A DNA stretch of 64,000 nt. Origin: Streptomyces sp. SID8352 (lineage in GTDB: Bacteria; Actinomycetota; Actinomycetes; Streptomycetales; Streptomycetaceae). Positions 35,761 through 43,875 of this stretch are shown one piece after another. The translations under genes and the position numbers were made by a program. Numbering within the stretch: the first letter of the stretch is position 1; each line of letters opens with the position of its first letter. The notes beneath the pieces were generated by a model. The model had not been told where the DNA came from, did no database searches, and saw only the letters and a list, made by a program, of their open reading frames with translations. Where the stretch lies: positions 29,605 through 93,604 of the forward strand of contig NZ_WWGX01000093.1 of assembly GCF_009862265.1 (NCBI RefSeq), read 5' to 3'.

Positions 35761-37368
35761 ATGAGCGAGCCATCCACCGCGTCCACCACCACCGTCCTGC
35801 TGCGCCGGGGCGAGGTGCACAGTCCCGCCGACCCCTTCGCCACCGCCATGGTCGTCGAGCGCGGCCGGGTCGCCTGGGTCGGCTCCGAAGGGGCCGCCGA
35901 CGCCTTCGCGGACGGCGTGGACGAGGTGGTCGACCTGGGGGGCGCCCTCGTCACCCCGGCGTTCACCGACGCACACGTGCACACCACGGCCACCGGCCTC
36001 GCCCTGACCGGCCTGGACCTGTCCGGAGCCGCCTCCCGCGAGGCCGCCCTGGCCCTCGTCCGCGACTTCGCCGCCGCCCGTCCCGGCGACCGCGTCCTGC
36101 TGGGCCACGGCTGGGACACCGCCCACTGGACCGACGGCCGGCCCCCGTCCCGCGCCGAACTGGACGCGGCCACCGGCGGCCGCCCTCTCTACCTGAGCCG
36201 CATCGACGTCCACTCGGCGGTCGTCACCACCGCCCTGCTCGACCTGGTCCCCGGCTCGCCCCGCCCCGCCGACGCCCCCCTCACCGGCGACGACCACCAC
36301 GCCGCGCGCGCCACCGCCCTCGGTGCCATCACCCCCGCCCAGCGCGCCGGGGCCCAGCGCGCCGCCCTCGCCCACGCCGCCTCCCTGGGCATCGGAACCG
36401 TTCACGAATGCGCAGGCCCGGAGATCTCCTCCGAGGACGACCTGACCTCGCTGCTGCGCCTGGCGGCCGGGTCGCGGGGGACGCGCGTGGTCGGCTACTG
36501 GGCCGAGCGGAACGTCGAGCGGGCGCGGGAGCTGGGCGCGGCCGGCGCCGCCGGGGACCTCTTCGTGGACGGCTCCCTCGGCTCCCACACCGCCTGCCTC
36601 CACCACCCCTACGCCGACGCCCCGCACACCGGCACCGCCCACCTGGACACCGCCGACGTCACCGACCACGTCGTCGCCTGCACCGAGGCCGGGATCCAGG
36701 CGGGCTTCCACGCCATCGGCGACGCCGCCGTGACCACCGTCGTCGAGGGCGTCCGCGCCGCCGCCGAGAAGGTCGGCCTCGCCCGCGTCCGGGCCGCCCG
36801 GCACCGTGTCGAGCACGCCGAGATGCTCACCCCCGAGACCGTCGCCGCCTTCGCCGAACTCGGTCTTACCGCCTCCGTCCAGCCCGCCTTCGACGCCCTG
36901 TGGGGCGGCGACGAGGGCATGTACGCCCAGCGCCTCGGCGTCGACCGGGCCCGCACCCTCAACCCGTACGCCGCCCTGCTCCGGGCCGGTGTGCCGCTCG
37001 CCTTCGGCTCCGACAGCCCGGTCACCCCCCTCGACCCCTGGGGCACCGTCCGGGCCGCCGCCTTCCACCGGACCCCGGAGCACCGCGTCTCGGTGCGCGC
37101 GGCGTTCACCGCGCACACCCGGGGCGGCTGGCGGGCCGTCGGCCGCGACGACGCGGGCGCCCTGGTGCCGGGCGCACCCGCCGACTACGCCGTCTGGCGC
37201 GCCGGCGAGCTGGTCGTCCAGGCCCCCGACGACCGGGTCGCCCGCTGGTCGACCGACCCGCGCTCCGGCACCCCCGGCCTGCCCGACCTGCGTCCCGGCG
37301 GCGCGCTCCCGGTCTGCCTGCGCACCGCGGTGGGCGGCCGGACGGTGTACGTACGGCCGGGCGAGTGA
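35761..37368 (+). CDS. Metal-dependent amidohydrolase (YtcJ-like, Amidohydro_3)
   Basis: A 535-aa cytosolic amidohydrolase. Metal-site motifs are present in order: TDAHVHTT near residue 70, GFHAIGDAAV with the metal His near residue 318, RVEHAEM near 357, and GSDSPVTPLDPW near 420. The N-terminal and C-terminal beta segments (GEVHSPADPFATAMVVERGRVAWVG and VPGAPADYAVW) form the usual small beta domain. Related proteins hydrolyse N-acyl or formamide bonds, but substrates are mostly unknown. Preceded by an Lrp gene on the same strand. Confidence 0.9.
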   Translation: MSEPSTASTTTVLLRRGEVHSPADPFATAMVVERGRVAWVGSEGAADAFADGVDEVVDLGGALVTPAFTDAHVHTTATGLALTGLDLSGAASREAALALVRDFAAARPGDRVLLGHGWDTAHWTDGRPPSRAELDAATGGRPLYLSRIDVHSAVVTTALLDLVPGSPRPADAPLTGDDHHAARATALGAITPAQRAGAQRAALAHAASLGIGTVHECAGPEISSEDDLTSLLRLAAGSRGTRVVGYWAERNVERARELGAAGAAGDLFVDGSLGSHTACLHHPYADAPHTGTAHLDTADVTDHVVACTEAGIQAGFHAIGDAAVTTVVEGVRAAAEKVGLARVRAARHRVEHAEMLTPETVAAFAELGLTASVQPAFDALWGGDEGMYAQRLGVDRARTLNPYAALLRAGVPLAFGSDSPVTPLDPWGTVRAAAFHRTPEHRVSVRAAFTAHTRGGWRAVGRDDAGALVPGAPADYAVWRAGELVVQAPDDRVARWSTDPRSGTPGLPDLRPGGALPVCLRTAVGGRTVYVRPGE

Positions 37369-37893
37369 TCTCCGCCGCCGGGGCCGCGACGGCCCCCGGC
37401 CGCGCCACACCCGGAGATCCCCGGGCCTGACCAGGGGCTTGCCGTGAACGCCCCGGGGGACGCGGATGTTGACAGGCAGCGGCGGGTGGCGGGTAGGTTC
37501 GGCCGGGTCCACCACCGGACGCCCGACCGGGGAAACCTCCGCGCACTCGCCGCGGCGCCGCTGCGTCAGGGACGGTGCCCCGCACGGGAGCACCTCCACT
37601 GGGAGCCAGGCTCAGCGCCCGCGCCGCGGCAGGGGAACGTTCCGGCCGGTCGGGAGGTGCGACCCGGGTGGGGCCCGGACGCTCAGTAGACAACGGCTTT
37701 CGGCCGACCCGCAGCCAGCGGATCCCGGGCCGGCCCGAAGGGCGCCGGGCTCCCATCCGCAGTGACACCGCCGTAAACGCGCATCCATACCGCGGTTTGC
37801 GCCGTACGACACCGCCGTACCGATGTGCCGTCACGTCGCCGCAGGCCGCGGCCATTATGGTGGTGCCCTGCGTACGGACGAGAAGGGGCAGCG
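37369..37893. other. Long region before ppm1, with possible promoter and structured leader
   Basis: 525 bp. TTGACA (37469-37474) and TAGGTT (37494-37499) are spaced 19 bp and look like a vegetative promoter reading rightwards. About 390 nt of G+C-rich sequence separates it from ppm1; it contains segments such as GGGGAAACC and GGGGAACG that look RNA-like but match no riboswitch I know. Either a long untranslated leader for ppm1 or a separate small RNA. Confidence 0.4.
37469..37499 (+). promoter_or_regulatory. Vegetative-type promoter upstream of ppm1
   Basis: Perfect -35 TTGACA at 37469-37474, 19-bp spacer, -10 TAGGTT at 37494-37499. Predicted start near 37506, nearly 390 nt before the ppm1 GTG. 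Confidence 0.5.
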
Positions 37894-39240
37894 GTGAACG
37901 ACGGCGACGGGGCGCTCGCGACAGCGGGCCGGGGGAGGCGGTTCGGTCCCCTGGGCACGACCCTGGTGATCATCCCGACCTACAACGAGGCGGAGAACAT
38001 CCAGGCGATCGTCGGGCGGGTGCGCGAGGCGGTTCCCGAGGCGCACGTGCTCGTGGCCGACGACAACAGCCCCGACGGCACCGGCAAGCTCGCCGACGAG
38101 CTGGCGGCCGGGGACGAGCACGTCCGGGTACTGCACCGCAAGGGCAAGGAGGGCCTGGGCGCCGCCTATCTGGCGGGCTTCCGCTGGGGCCTGGAGAACG
38201 GCTACGGAGTCCTCGTCGAGATGGACGCCGACGGCTCCCACCAGCCCGAGGAACTGCCCCGGCTGCTCACCGCCCTCAAGGGGGCCGACCTGGTGCTCGG
38301 CTCCCGCTGGGTGCCCGGCGGCCGGGTGGTGAACTGGCCCAGGTCCCGCGAGTTCATCTCCCGGGGCGGCAGCATGTACTCCCGCCTCGCCCTGGACCTG
38401 CCGCTGCGCGACATCACCGGCGGCTACCGGGCCTTCCGGCGCGAGACGCTGGAGGGGCTCGGCCTGGACGAGGTCGCCTCCCAGGGCTACTGCTTCCAGG
38501 TCGACCTGGCGCGCCGGGCGATCAAGGCCGGATACCACGTCGTGGAGGTGCCCATCACCTTCGTGGAACGCGAGCTGGGCGACTCCAAGATGAGCCGCGA
38601 CATCCTCGTGGAGGCCCTCTGGCGGGTCACCACCTGGGGCGTGGGGGAGCGGGTCGGCAAGGTGCTGGGCCGCGACCGCGCCCCGCAGGCGGCGGTCCCC
38701 CGGCCGCTGACCCCGGGACCGGCCGAGGGGACGGGCGCGGCCTCCTCCGCCGGCCCGGCGCCCGAGGGGGCCGCGACCGTGCGGCCAGCGGGGGACGTCG
38801 TGGCCGACATCCCGGGCGGCGTGACGGCAGGGCCCGCGGGCCCGGACGGGACGGCGACCGGGGTCGATGCCGCCGGGGCCCCGGACGAGACCGCGCCCGC
38901 CGCGGAGGCCGGGACGCCCGCGGGAGCCCCCGGCACAGCTCCTGAAAGCACCGCCGCCGACAGCACCGCCCCTGACGGCACCGCCGCCGACGGCACCGCC
39001 GCCAGGACGGGCACGGCCGACGGGGCCGGCACCCCTTCCGGAACCCCCGAGGACACCCCGGCAGCCCCGGACGGGACCCCGTCCCGGGAGGAGTCGCGGG
39101 TCCCGGAGACATGGGCGGAGCCGGGCGGGGAGGAGGACCCGGCGGCCTCCGGAAACCCCGCCGCCGGGGGCGCCCCGGCACCGGACGGGAACCGGAGCGC
39201 GGACGGGGCGGGGGATTCCGCCCCGGACCCCAAGTCCTGA
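37894..39240 (+). CDS. ppm1: Polyprenol monophosphomannose synthase (Ppm1-type GT2) with long low-complexity tail
   Basis: Transfers mannose from GDP-mannose to polyprenyl phosphate at the membrane, feeding protein O-mannosylation and cell-surface glycans. GT2 domain (about 20-260): VIIPTYNEAENIQ, LVADDNSPDGTG, the catalytic VEMDADGSHQPEELPRL, DITGGYRAFRRE and FVERELGDSKMSRDI, all diagnostic of dolichol/polyprenol-phosphate mannosyltransferases. The last 188 aa (261-448) are a Pro/Ala/Thr/Gly/Glu-rich disordered tail that catalysis does not need. AAGGGG precedes GTG 37894. fxsA follows after 46 nt. The product is soluble, with no membrane segment. Confidence 0.93.
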   Translation: MNDGDGALATAGRGRRFGPLGTTLVIIPTYNEAENIQAIVGRVREAVPEAHVLVADDNSPDGTGKLADELAAGDEHVRVLHRKGKEGLGAAYLAGFRWGLENGYGVLVEMDADGSHQPEELPRLLTALKGADLVLGSRWVPGGRVVNWPRSREFISRGGSMYSRLALDLPLRDITGGYRAFRRETLEGLGLDEVASQGYCFQVDLARRAIKAGYHVVEVPITFVERELGDSKMSRDILVEALWRVTTWGVGERVGKVLGRDRAPQAAVPRPLTPGPAEGTGAASSAGPAPEGAATVRPAGDVVADIPGGVTAGPAGPDGTATGVDAAGAPDETAPAAEAGTPAGAPGTAPESTAADSTAPDGTAADGTAARTGTADGAGTPSGTPEDTPAAPDGTPSREESRVPETWAEPGGEEDPAASGNPAAGGAPAPDGNRSADGAGDSAPDPKS

Positions 39241-39286
39241 TCACCCTCTTGCCCCGGACCGGGCCGGGCCCAGGCACACTGGGGGT

Positions 39287-39865
39287 ATGACGACTGGCGC
39301 TCAGCCCCCCAGGTCCCCCGCCCGGTCCCCGCGCTCCCGGGCGCGGACCTTCGTGCCGCTGGGCATCGCCGCCTGGATCGTGCTGGAGATCTGGCTGCTG
39401 ACCGTGGTCGCCGGGGCGACAAGCGGCTTCGTCGTCCTGCTGATCCTGCTGGCCGGGGTGGTGTCCGGCGCCGCCGTCGTGAAGGCGGCCGGCCGCCGGG
39501 CCTTCCGGAACCTCACGGAGACCGTGCGGAGGCAGCAGCAGGGCGGCGCGGAGGAAGCCCCTCCCAACAGCGAGGGCAACGGCCTGATGATGCTGGGCGG
39601 TCTGCTCCTCGTCCTGCCCGGACTGCTCTCCGACGCCCTTGGCCTGCTGCTCCTGCTGCCCCCGGTGCAGAAGGCCGTGAGCCGTACCGCGCAGCGCACT
39701 GTGGAGCGCAGGCTCCGCGAGGCCCCTCCCGGAACCCTCGGGGACGCCTTCCGCCAGGCCCGGATGCACCGTCCGGACGGCAAGGTGGTCCAGGGCGAGG
39801 TCATCCACGACGACGACCACCGGCCGGACAACCCTCAGGGCCCGCGCCCGCCGCTCACCCGCTGA
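39287..39865 (+). CDS. fxsA: FxsA family membrane protein
   Basis: A 192-aa membrane protein of the FxsA family. Two hydrophobic segments at the start (VPLGIAAWIVLEIWLLTVVAG and GFVVLLILLAGVVSGAAVV) and a third later (MLGGLLLVLPGLLSDALGLLLLLPPVQ), with the conserved LPGLLSDxLGLLLLLP motif. FxsA overproduction in E. coli lets cells escape phage T7 exclusion by the F plasmid; its normal function is unknown. The start is ATG 39287 with GGGGG upstream; the earlier open frame overlaps ppm1. It lies 46 nt after ppm1 and is probably co-transcribed. Confidence 0.9.
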   Translation: MTTGAQPPRSPARSPRSRARTFVPLGIAAWIVLEIWLLTVVAGATSGFVVLLILLAGVVSGAAVVKAAGRRAFRNLTETVRRQQQGGAEEAPPNSEGNGLMMLGGLLLVLPGLLSDALGLLLLLPPVQKAVSRTAQRTVERRLREAPPGTLGDAFRQARMHRPDGKVVQGEVIHDDDHRPDNPQGPRPPLTR

Positions 39866-40211
39866 CGCCGGGGCGTCCGCACCGGGGAGGGCGCACCTGC
39901 CCTTCCGGGTGCGAGCGGGCGCGGCGCCTCGCCCCCGACTGTGTGTGCCCCCCCTCGCCCCGTGTGTGTCTCCCGGCCCGTGCGTGCCCCTCGCACCGGC
40001 TCCCCCGTGCCGCGCGGTCGGCGCCCTCGCGTCCGCCCCCGCCCCGGCCCTACCGTCCCGCACCGCGCGGTATCGGCCCGGCGGCACCGCGCCGCCGTAC
40101 CGGCGGGAGGCGGCACCCGGGCGGTGGAGCCGCCACCGCGCCCGGCTCTCCGCGCCCAGTGCCCGTCGCGCCCCGTATCCGCCATCTGCCGCGCCCGCCC
40201 CGGACACAGCA
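39866..40211. other. Gene-free region between fxsA and the shared terminator
   Basis: 346 bp without a credible gene. It has a GTGTGTG-rich pyrimidine patch near 39945-39970. Ends at the long hairpin of 40212-40260. Confidence 0.5.
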
Positions 40212-40260
40212 CGACGACCGGGGGCGCCGTACAGGATGTGTACGGCGCCCCCGGTCGTCG
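40212..40260. terminator. Bidirectional terminator, perfect 21-bp stem
   Basis: The arms 40212-40232 and 40240-40260 are perfectly complementary over 21 bp around the 7-nt loop AGGATGT; the stem core is GGGGGCGCCGTAC / GTACGGCGCCCCC. It lies 36 nt beyond the rbpA stop on the minus strand and could also stop transcripts from ppm1-fxsA. Confidence 0.85.
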
Positions 40261-40296
40261 GTGCGCGCTCGTTGCCGCGCCGGTGACCCCCGGGGG

Positions 40297-40671
40297 TCAG
40301 GCGCTCTTGCGGCTGTCTCGCGGATGGACCGCGATGTTCATCGCTCCGGACCGCAGAACGGCGAGCCGCTCCTCCAGGACCTCTTCGAGCTCCTCACGGG
40401 TCCGCCGCTCCATCAGCATGTCCCAGTGCGTACGCGCCGGCTTGGCCTTCTTCTCCTCCGGACCGTCGCCGTCCACGAGAAGAGCCTGGGCCCCGCAGAC
40501 CTTGCACTCCCACTCCGGCGGAATCTCCGCCTCGACCGAGAAGGGCATCTCGAAACGATGCCCCTTCTCGCATGCGTACTCCACGGCCTGGCGCGGGGCC
40601 AGGTCGATGCCGCGGTCCGTCTCGTAGCTGGTCACCACGAGGCGCGTGCCGCGAAGAGCTCGCTCACTCAT
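40297..40671 (-). CDS. rbpA: RNA polymerase-binding protein RbpA
   Basis: Binds RNA polymerase and the housekeeping sigma factor (HrdB), stabilising open complexes; contributes to basal rifampicin tolerance. The 124-aa protein begins MSERALRGTRLVVTSYETDRG and shows the zinc-ribbon region YACEKGHRFEMPFSVEAEIPPEWECKVCG and the C-terminal sigma-interacting helices HWDMLMERRTREELEEVLEERLAVLR. Three Cys plus a His line the metal site. A sigma-R type promoter is found at 40733-40758, consistent with known oxidative stress control in S. coelicolor. A very strong hairpin follows the gene. Confidence 0.97.
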   Translation of the reverse strand: MSERALRGTRLVVTSYETDRGIDLAPRQAVEYACEKGHRFEMPFSVEAEIPPEWECKVCGAQALLVDGDGPEEKKAKPARTHWDMLMERRTREELEEVLEERLAVLRSGAMNIAVHPRDSRKSA

Positions 40672-40732
40672 GAATCGTGCCTCCCGGGCTTGTCGCCCAC
40701 AGGACAGGTGTCGCTGTCGTCGTCATCCGGTC

Positions 40733-40758
40733 AACGTCCGGGCGGCGGTAAAGATTCC
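40733..40758 (-). promoter_or_regulatory. Sigma-R (disulfide stress) type promoter of rbpA
   Basis: On the minus strand GGAAT (40758-40754), an 18-nt spacer and GTT (40735-40733) match the sigma-R consensus GGAAT-N18-GTT exactly. Predicted transcript start is about 40726, some 55 nt before the rbpA ATG. rbpA is a known SigR regulon member in S. coelicolor. Confidence 0.85.
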
Positions 40759-40950
40759 CGTCCCGACTCCCCGTTCCGGGCCATGCGTCGCCGTCGCAGT
40801 CGCAGCCTTGTCAACCAGTGCAGTACCCGCCGACGTCCGGTTTGTCACCTCTGTTGCTAGATGTGACATAGCGTTTCGGCACCTTTGACGCGCAGTAACG
40901 GTACGCCTGGCAGGCCAAACGCGTACACTACCGCCCTTTCGTGCCGAGTG

Positions 40951-42339
40951 CTAAATCCTTTCCGGCACGGGGTTGCCCGCGTCGCGGATCGCCCGCGCCA
41001 CCGGCACCCGGGCCAGCAGCGCGAAGCCGATCACGAAGAACGCCACGAGCGAGATGATGGCGTCCCGGTAGCTCCCCGTGAGCTGGTAGGTGAGGCCGAA
41101 CAGCAGCGGTCCCAGCCAGCTCATGCCCCGGTCGCTCATCTCGTACGCCGAAAAGTACTCGGCTTCCTTGCCCGGCGGTACCAGATGCGAGAAGAGCGAG
41201 CGGGACAGCGCCTGGCTGCCCCCGAGGACCAGCCCGATCCCGGCGGCCAGCACGAAGAACCAGAACGGTGCCCCGGCGGGCAGGAAGTACGCCGCGACCA
41301 GGGTGAGCGTCCAGGCGGCCAGCGAGCCGAGGATCGTCCGCTTGGCCCCGTGCCGCCGGGCCAGCGCGCCCAGCGCGAGGGCGCCCGCCACCGCCAGTAC
41401 CTGGACCAGCAGGATCGCCGTGATCAGCGTGGACTGCCCGAGCCCCAGCTCCCGGGAGCCGTAGACGGACGCCTGGGAGATCACCGTCTGGATGCCGTCG
41501 TTGTAGATCAGGTACGCCAGCAGGAACGCGAGGGTCAGCGGGCGGCGCCGCATGTCGCGGACGGTGGCCGCGAGCTGCCGGAAGCCCGGCGCCGACGCCT
41601 GCCGCGCCGGGGCGCGGCGGTCGCGCAGCCGCCGCAGGGGGATCAGGGCGAAGGCGCCCCACCACAGGCCGGCCGAGGCCAGGCAGACCCGCACCGCCTC
41701 GCCCTCGGAGAGCCCGAAGGAGTCGTGGGCGGTGTACAGCACCAGGTTCGCGACCAGGACCAGCGAGCCGGAGGCGTAGCCGAAGGCCCAGCCGCGGGAG
41801 GAGACCGCGTCCCGTTCCTCCGGCGGGGCTATCTGCGGCAGGTAGGAGTTGTAGAGCATCATCGCCACGGACTGCGCCGCGTTGGCGACGACCAGCAGCG
41901 CCCCGCCGAGCAGATAGCGGTCGCCACCGAGGAAGAACATGGCGGTGGTCGCCGCCGCCCCGGTGTACGCGGCGGCGCCCAGCAGGGGCTTCTTGCGGCC
42001 CGAACGGTCCGCCGCGGCGCCCACCAGGGGCATCACCAGCACCGCCACGATCACCGACAGGGAGACCGAGTACGCGAAGAACGACCCGGCGCGCACCGGG
42101 ACGCCCAGCGGGTGGACATATCCCCGCCCGTCCGCCGCCGACTCGGCGACCGAGGTCAGATAGGGCCCCAGGAACACGGTGAGCACGCTGGTCGAGTAGA
42201 CCGAGCAGGCCCAGTCGTAGAAGTACCAGCCGCGCTGCTCGCGCCGCCGGTCACCGGACCCGTCGGCGGCGTCGGCCGCGTCCTCGCGCACGGCGTCCGT
42301 GCCCACCCGTGTCCCCGCCTCCCCGTCCGCGCGTCCCAC
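40951..42339 (-). CDS. MFS transporter, Atg22/UMF1-like
   Basis: A 462-aa membrane protein with about 12 segments. The first conserved block, GWYFYDWACSVYSTSVLTVFLGPYL, and LPQIAPPEERDAVSSRGWAFGYASGSLVL are characteristic of the UMF1/Atg22-like branch of the major facilitator superfamily, in yeast linked to vacuolar amino acid efflux; bacterial members are uncharacterised. GTG 42339 starts 11 nt after the GDPD stop, so it is the third gene of a minus-strand YczE-GDPD-MFS operon. The N-terminal 35 aa are hydrophilic. Confidence 0.88.
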   Translation of the reverse strand: MGRADGEAGTRVGTDAVREDAADAADGSGDRRREQRGWYFYDWACSVYSTSVLTVFLGPYLTSVAESAADGRGYVHPLGVPVRAGSFFAYSVSLSVIVAVLVMPLVGAAADRSGRKKPLLGAAAYTGAAATTAMFFLGGDRYLLGGALLVVANAAQSVAMMLYNSYLPQIAPPEERDAVSSRGWAFGYASGSLVLVANLVLYTAHDSFGLSEGEAVRVCLASAGLWWGAFALIPLRRLRDRRAPARQASAPGFRQLAATVRDMRRRPLTLAFLLAYLIYNDGIQTVISQASVYGSRELGLGQSTLITAILLVQVLAVAGALALGALARRHGAKRTILGSLAAWTLTLVAAYFLPAGAPFWFFVLAAGIGLVLGGSQALSRSLFSHLVPPGKEAEYFSAYEMSDRGMSWLGPLLFGLTYQLTGSYRDAIISLVAFFVIGFALLARVPVARAIRDAGNPVPERI

Positions 42340-42349
42340 CCCGCCGGCC

Positions 42350-43117
42350 TCAGGCCCAGACGCCGCGCTCGGTCATGACCGAACGCAGGGTGCCGATGTG
42401 ATCGGTCATGATGCCATCCACCCCCAGGTCCAGGAGCCGGTGCATCCGGGCCGGATCGTTCACCGTCCACACGTGCACCCGGAGCCCTCGCGCGTGGGCG
42501 GCGTGCACGAAGCGCCGGTCCACCACCGGGACAAGCGACTGGGCCTCGGGCACCTGGGCCGCCACCGCCGAGCGGCGCGGCGCCACCGGGAACCCCCAGG
42601 AGCGCAGCCGCAGTCCGAGGACGCCCCGGACGCCGTAGGAGGTGGCCAGGCGGGGACCGGCCAGCCGCTGGGCGCGCGCCACCCGGGCCTCGGAGAACGA
42701 GCCGACGCAGACCCGGTCCCAGGCGCCGGTCCGCCCGATCAGCTCCAGCAGCGGGCGCAGTGCCTGTTCCGCCTTCACGTCGATGTTCCAGCGCGCCCCG
42801 GGGAGGGCCTCCAGGAGGTCGTCGAGGAGCGGGACGGGCTCCCGGCCTGCCACCCGCGCCTCCCGCACCCGCTCCCAGGGCAGTTCCGCGATCCGCCCGG
42901 TGCCGTCCGTGACCCGGTCCAGGGTCGCGTCGTGGAAGGCGACCAGCCGCCCGTCCCGGGTGACGTGCACATCGGTCTCCAGGTACCGGTAGCCCGCCTC
43001 GACCGCCCGGCGGAACTGCCGCAGCGTGTTCTCCAGGCCGTCCGCCGCCCCGCCCCGGTGGGCGAAGGGGATGGGGCCGGGGTGGTCGAGGTAGGGATGG
43101 CGCGTCGCGGTGCTCAC
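42350..43117 (-). CDS. Glycerophosphodiester phosphodiesterase family protein
   Basis: A 255-aa GDPD TIM-barrel, cleaving glycerophosphodiesters to glycerol 3-phosphate and an alcohol. Catalytic motifs: PFAHRGGAADGLENTLRQF (HRG and EN), YLETDVHVTRDGRLVAFHDATLDR (metal Glu/Asp and catalytic His), then NIDVKAEQ and VHVWTVND. No signal peptide, so cytosolic. GTG 43117 overlaps the TGA of the upstream YczE gene by 4 nt, indicating coupling. All key residues are intact. Confidence 0.93.
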   Translation of the reverse strand: MSTATRHPYLDHPGPIPFAHRGGAADGLENTLRQFRRAVEAGYRYLETDVHVTRDGRLVAFHDATLDRVTDGTGRIAELPWERVREARVAGREPVPLLDDLLEALPGARWNIDVKAEQALRPLLELIGRTGAWDRVCVGSFSEARVARAQRLAGPRLATSYGVRGVLGLRLRSWGFPVAPRRSAVAAQVPEAQSLVPVVDRRFVHAAHARGLRVHVWTVNDPARMHRLLDLGVDGIMTDHIGTLRSVMTERGVWA

Positions 43118-43773
43118 GGACGCAGTATCGCGCCCTCCGGTTTCCCGTCGGCGACGGGCGGGGTGCCACCGGATGCCGCGGGGACGGCGAACACCCGCAG
43201 GAACACCTGGGCGAGGGGGCCGATGGCGACGGCGTAGAGCACGGTGCCCACGCCGATGGTGCCGCCGAGCAGGAAGCCCGACACCACGACGGTGACCTCC
43301 AGGACGGTGCGCACCAGGCGCACCGACAGCCCGGTGCGCGCGTTGAGCCCCGTCATCAGCCCGTCGCGCGGTCCCGGACCGAACCGGGCCGCGATGTAGA
43401 GGCCGGTGGCCACGCCGTTCAGGACGGTCCCGGCCACCATGAAGGCGATCCGCGCCGCCATGGCGCGGGCGTCCGGCACCACCGCCAGGGTGGCGTCCAT
43501 CGCCGCGCCGATGACCAGCACGTTGGAGACGGTGCCCAGGCCGGGGCGCTGGCGCAGCGGTATCCACAACAGCAGCACCAGCGCGCCGGTGAGGGTCACC
43601 ACCAGGCCCATGGAGAGACCGGTGTGCCGGGAGAGCCCCTGGTGGAGCACGTTCCACGGTTCCAGGCCGAGCCCGGACCGGACCAGCAGCGCCGAACTGG
43701 CTCCGTAGAGCACGAGACCGCCGTAGAGCTGGATCAGCCGTCGTGCCAGGTGCCGATGCCTGTGGCCGGACAA
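43114..43773 (-). CDS. YczE-type membrane protein
   Basis: A 219-aa integral membrane protein of the YczE/YitT group with five or six helices: LIQLYGGLVLYGASSALLVRSGLG, LEPWNVLHQGLSRHTGLSMG, and RFGPGPRDGLMTGLNARTGLSVRLVR, the conserved loop. TTG 43773 is chosen because GGGGGC lies 6 nt upstream; an ATG 27 codons earlier has no ribosome site. It is divergent from a MocR regulator, the same arrangement as B. subtilis yczE-yczR. Its function is unknown; in Bacillus YczE affects lipopeptide production. Confidence 0.82.
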   Translation of the reverse strand: MSGHRHRHLARRLIQLYGGLVLYGASSALLVRSGLGLEPWNVLHQGLSRHTGLSMGLVVTLTGALVLLLWIPLRQRPGLGTVSNVLVIGAAMDATLAVVPDARAMAARIAFMVAGTVLNGVATGLYIAARFGPGPRDGLMTGLNARTGLSVRLVRTVLEVTVVVSGFLLGGTIGVGTVLYAVAIGPLAQVFLRVFAVPAASGGTPPVADGKPEGAILRP

Positions 43774-43875
43774 AGCGCGCCCCCTGTGAGGATGGTGGTG
43801 GCCTGGTGCATGACACCATGTGGCGTGAGAAGCGATGTCAACCATGGCCAATTCAAAGAAGGTGGACTGATTATC

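Noticed and set aside
37540..37620. Cobalamin-riboswitch-like fragment GGGAGCCAGGCTC
   Set aside because: The core blocks and B12 box are missing and the next gene has no link to cobalamin.
37444..37689. 81-codon frame from GTG 37444
   Set aside because: It would begin upstream of the TTGACA/TAGGTT promoter and encode a low-complexity peptide.
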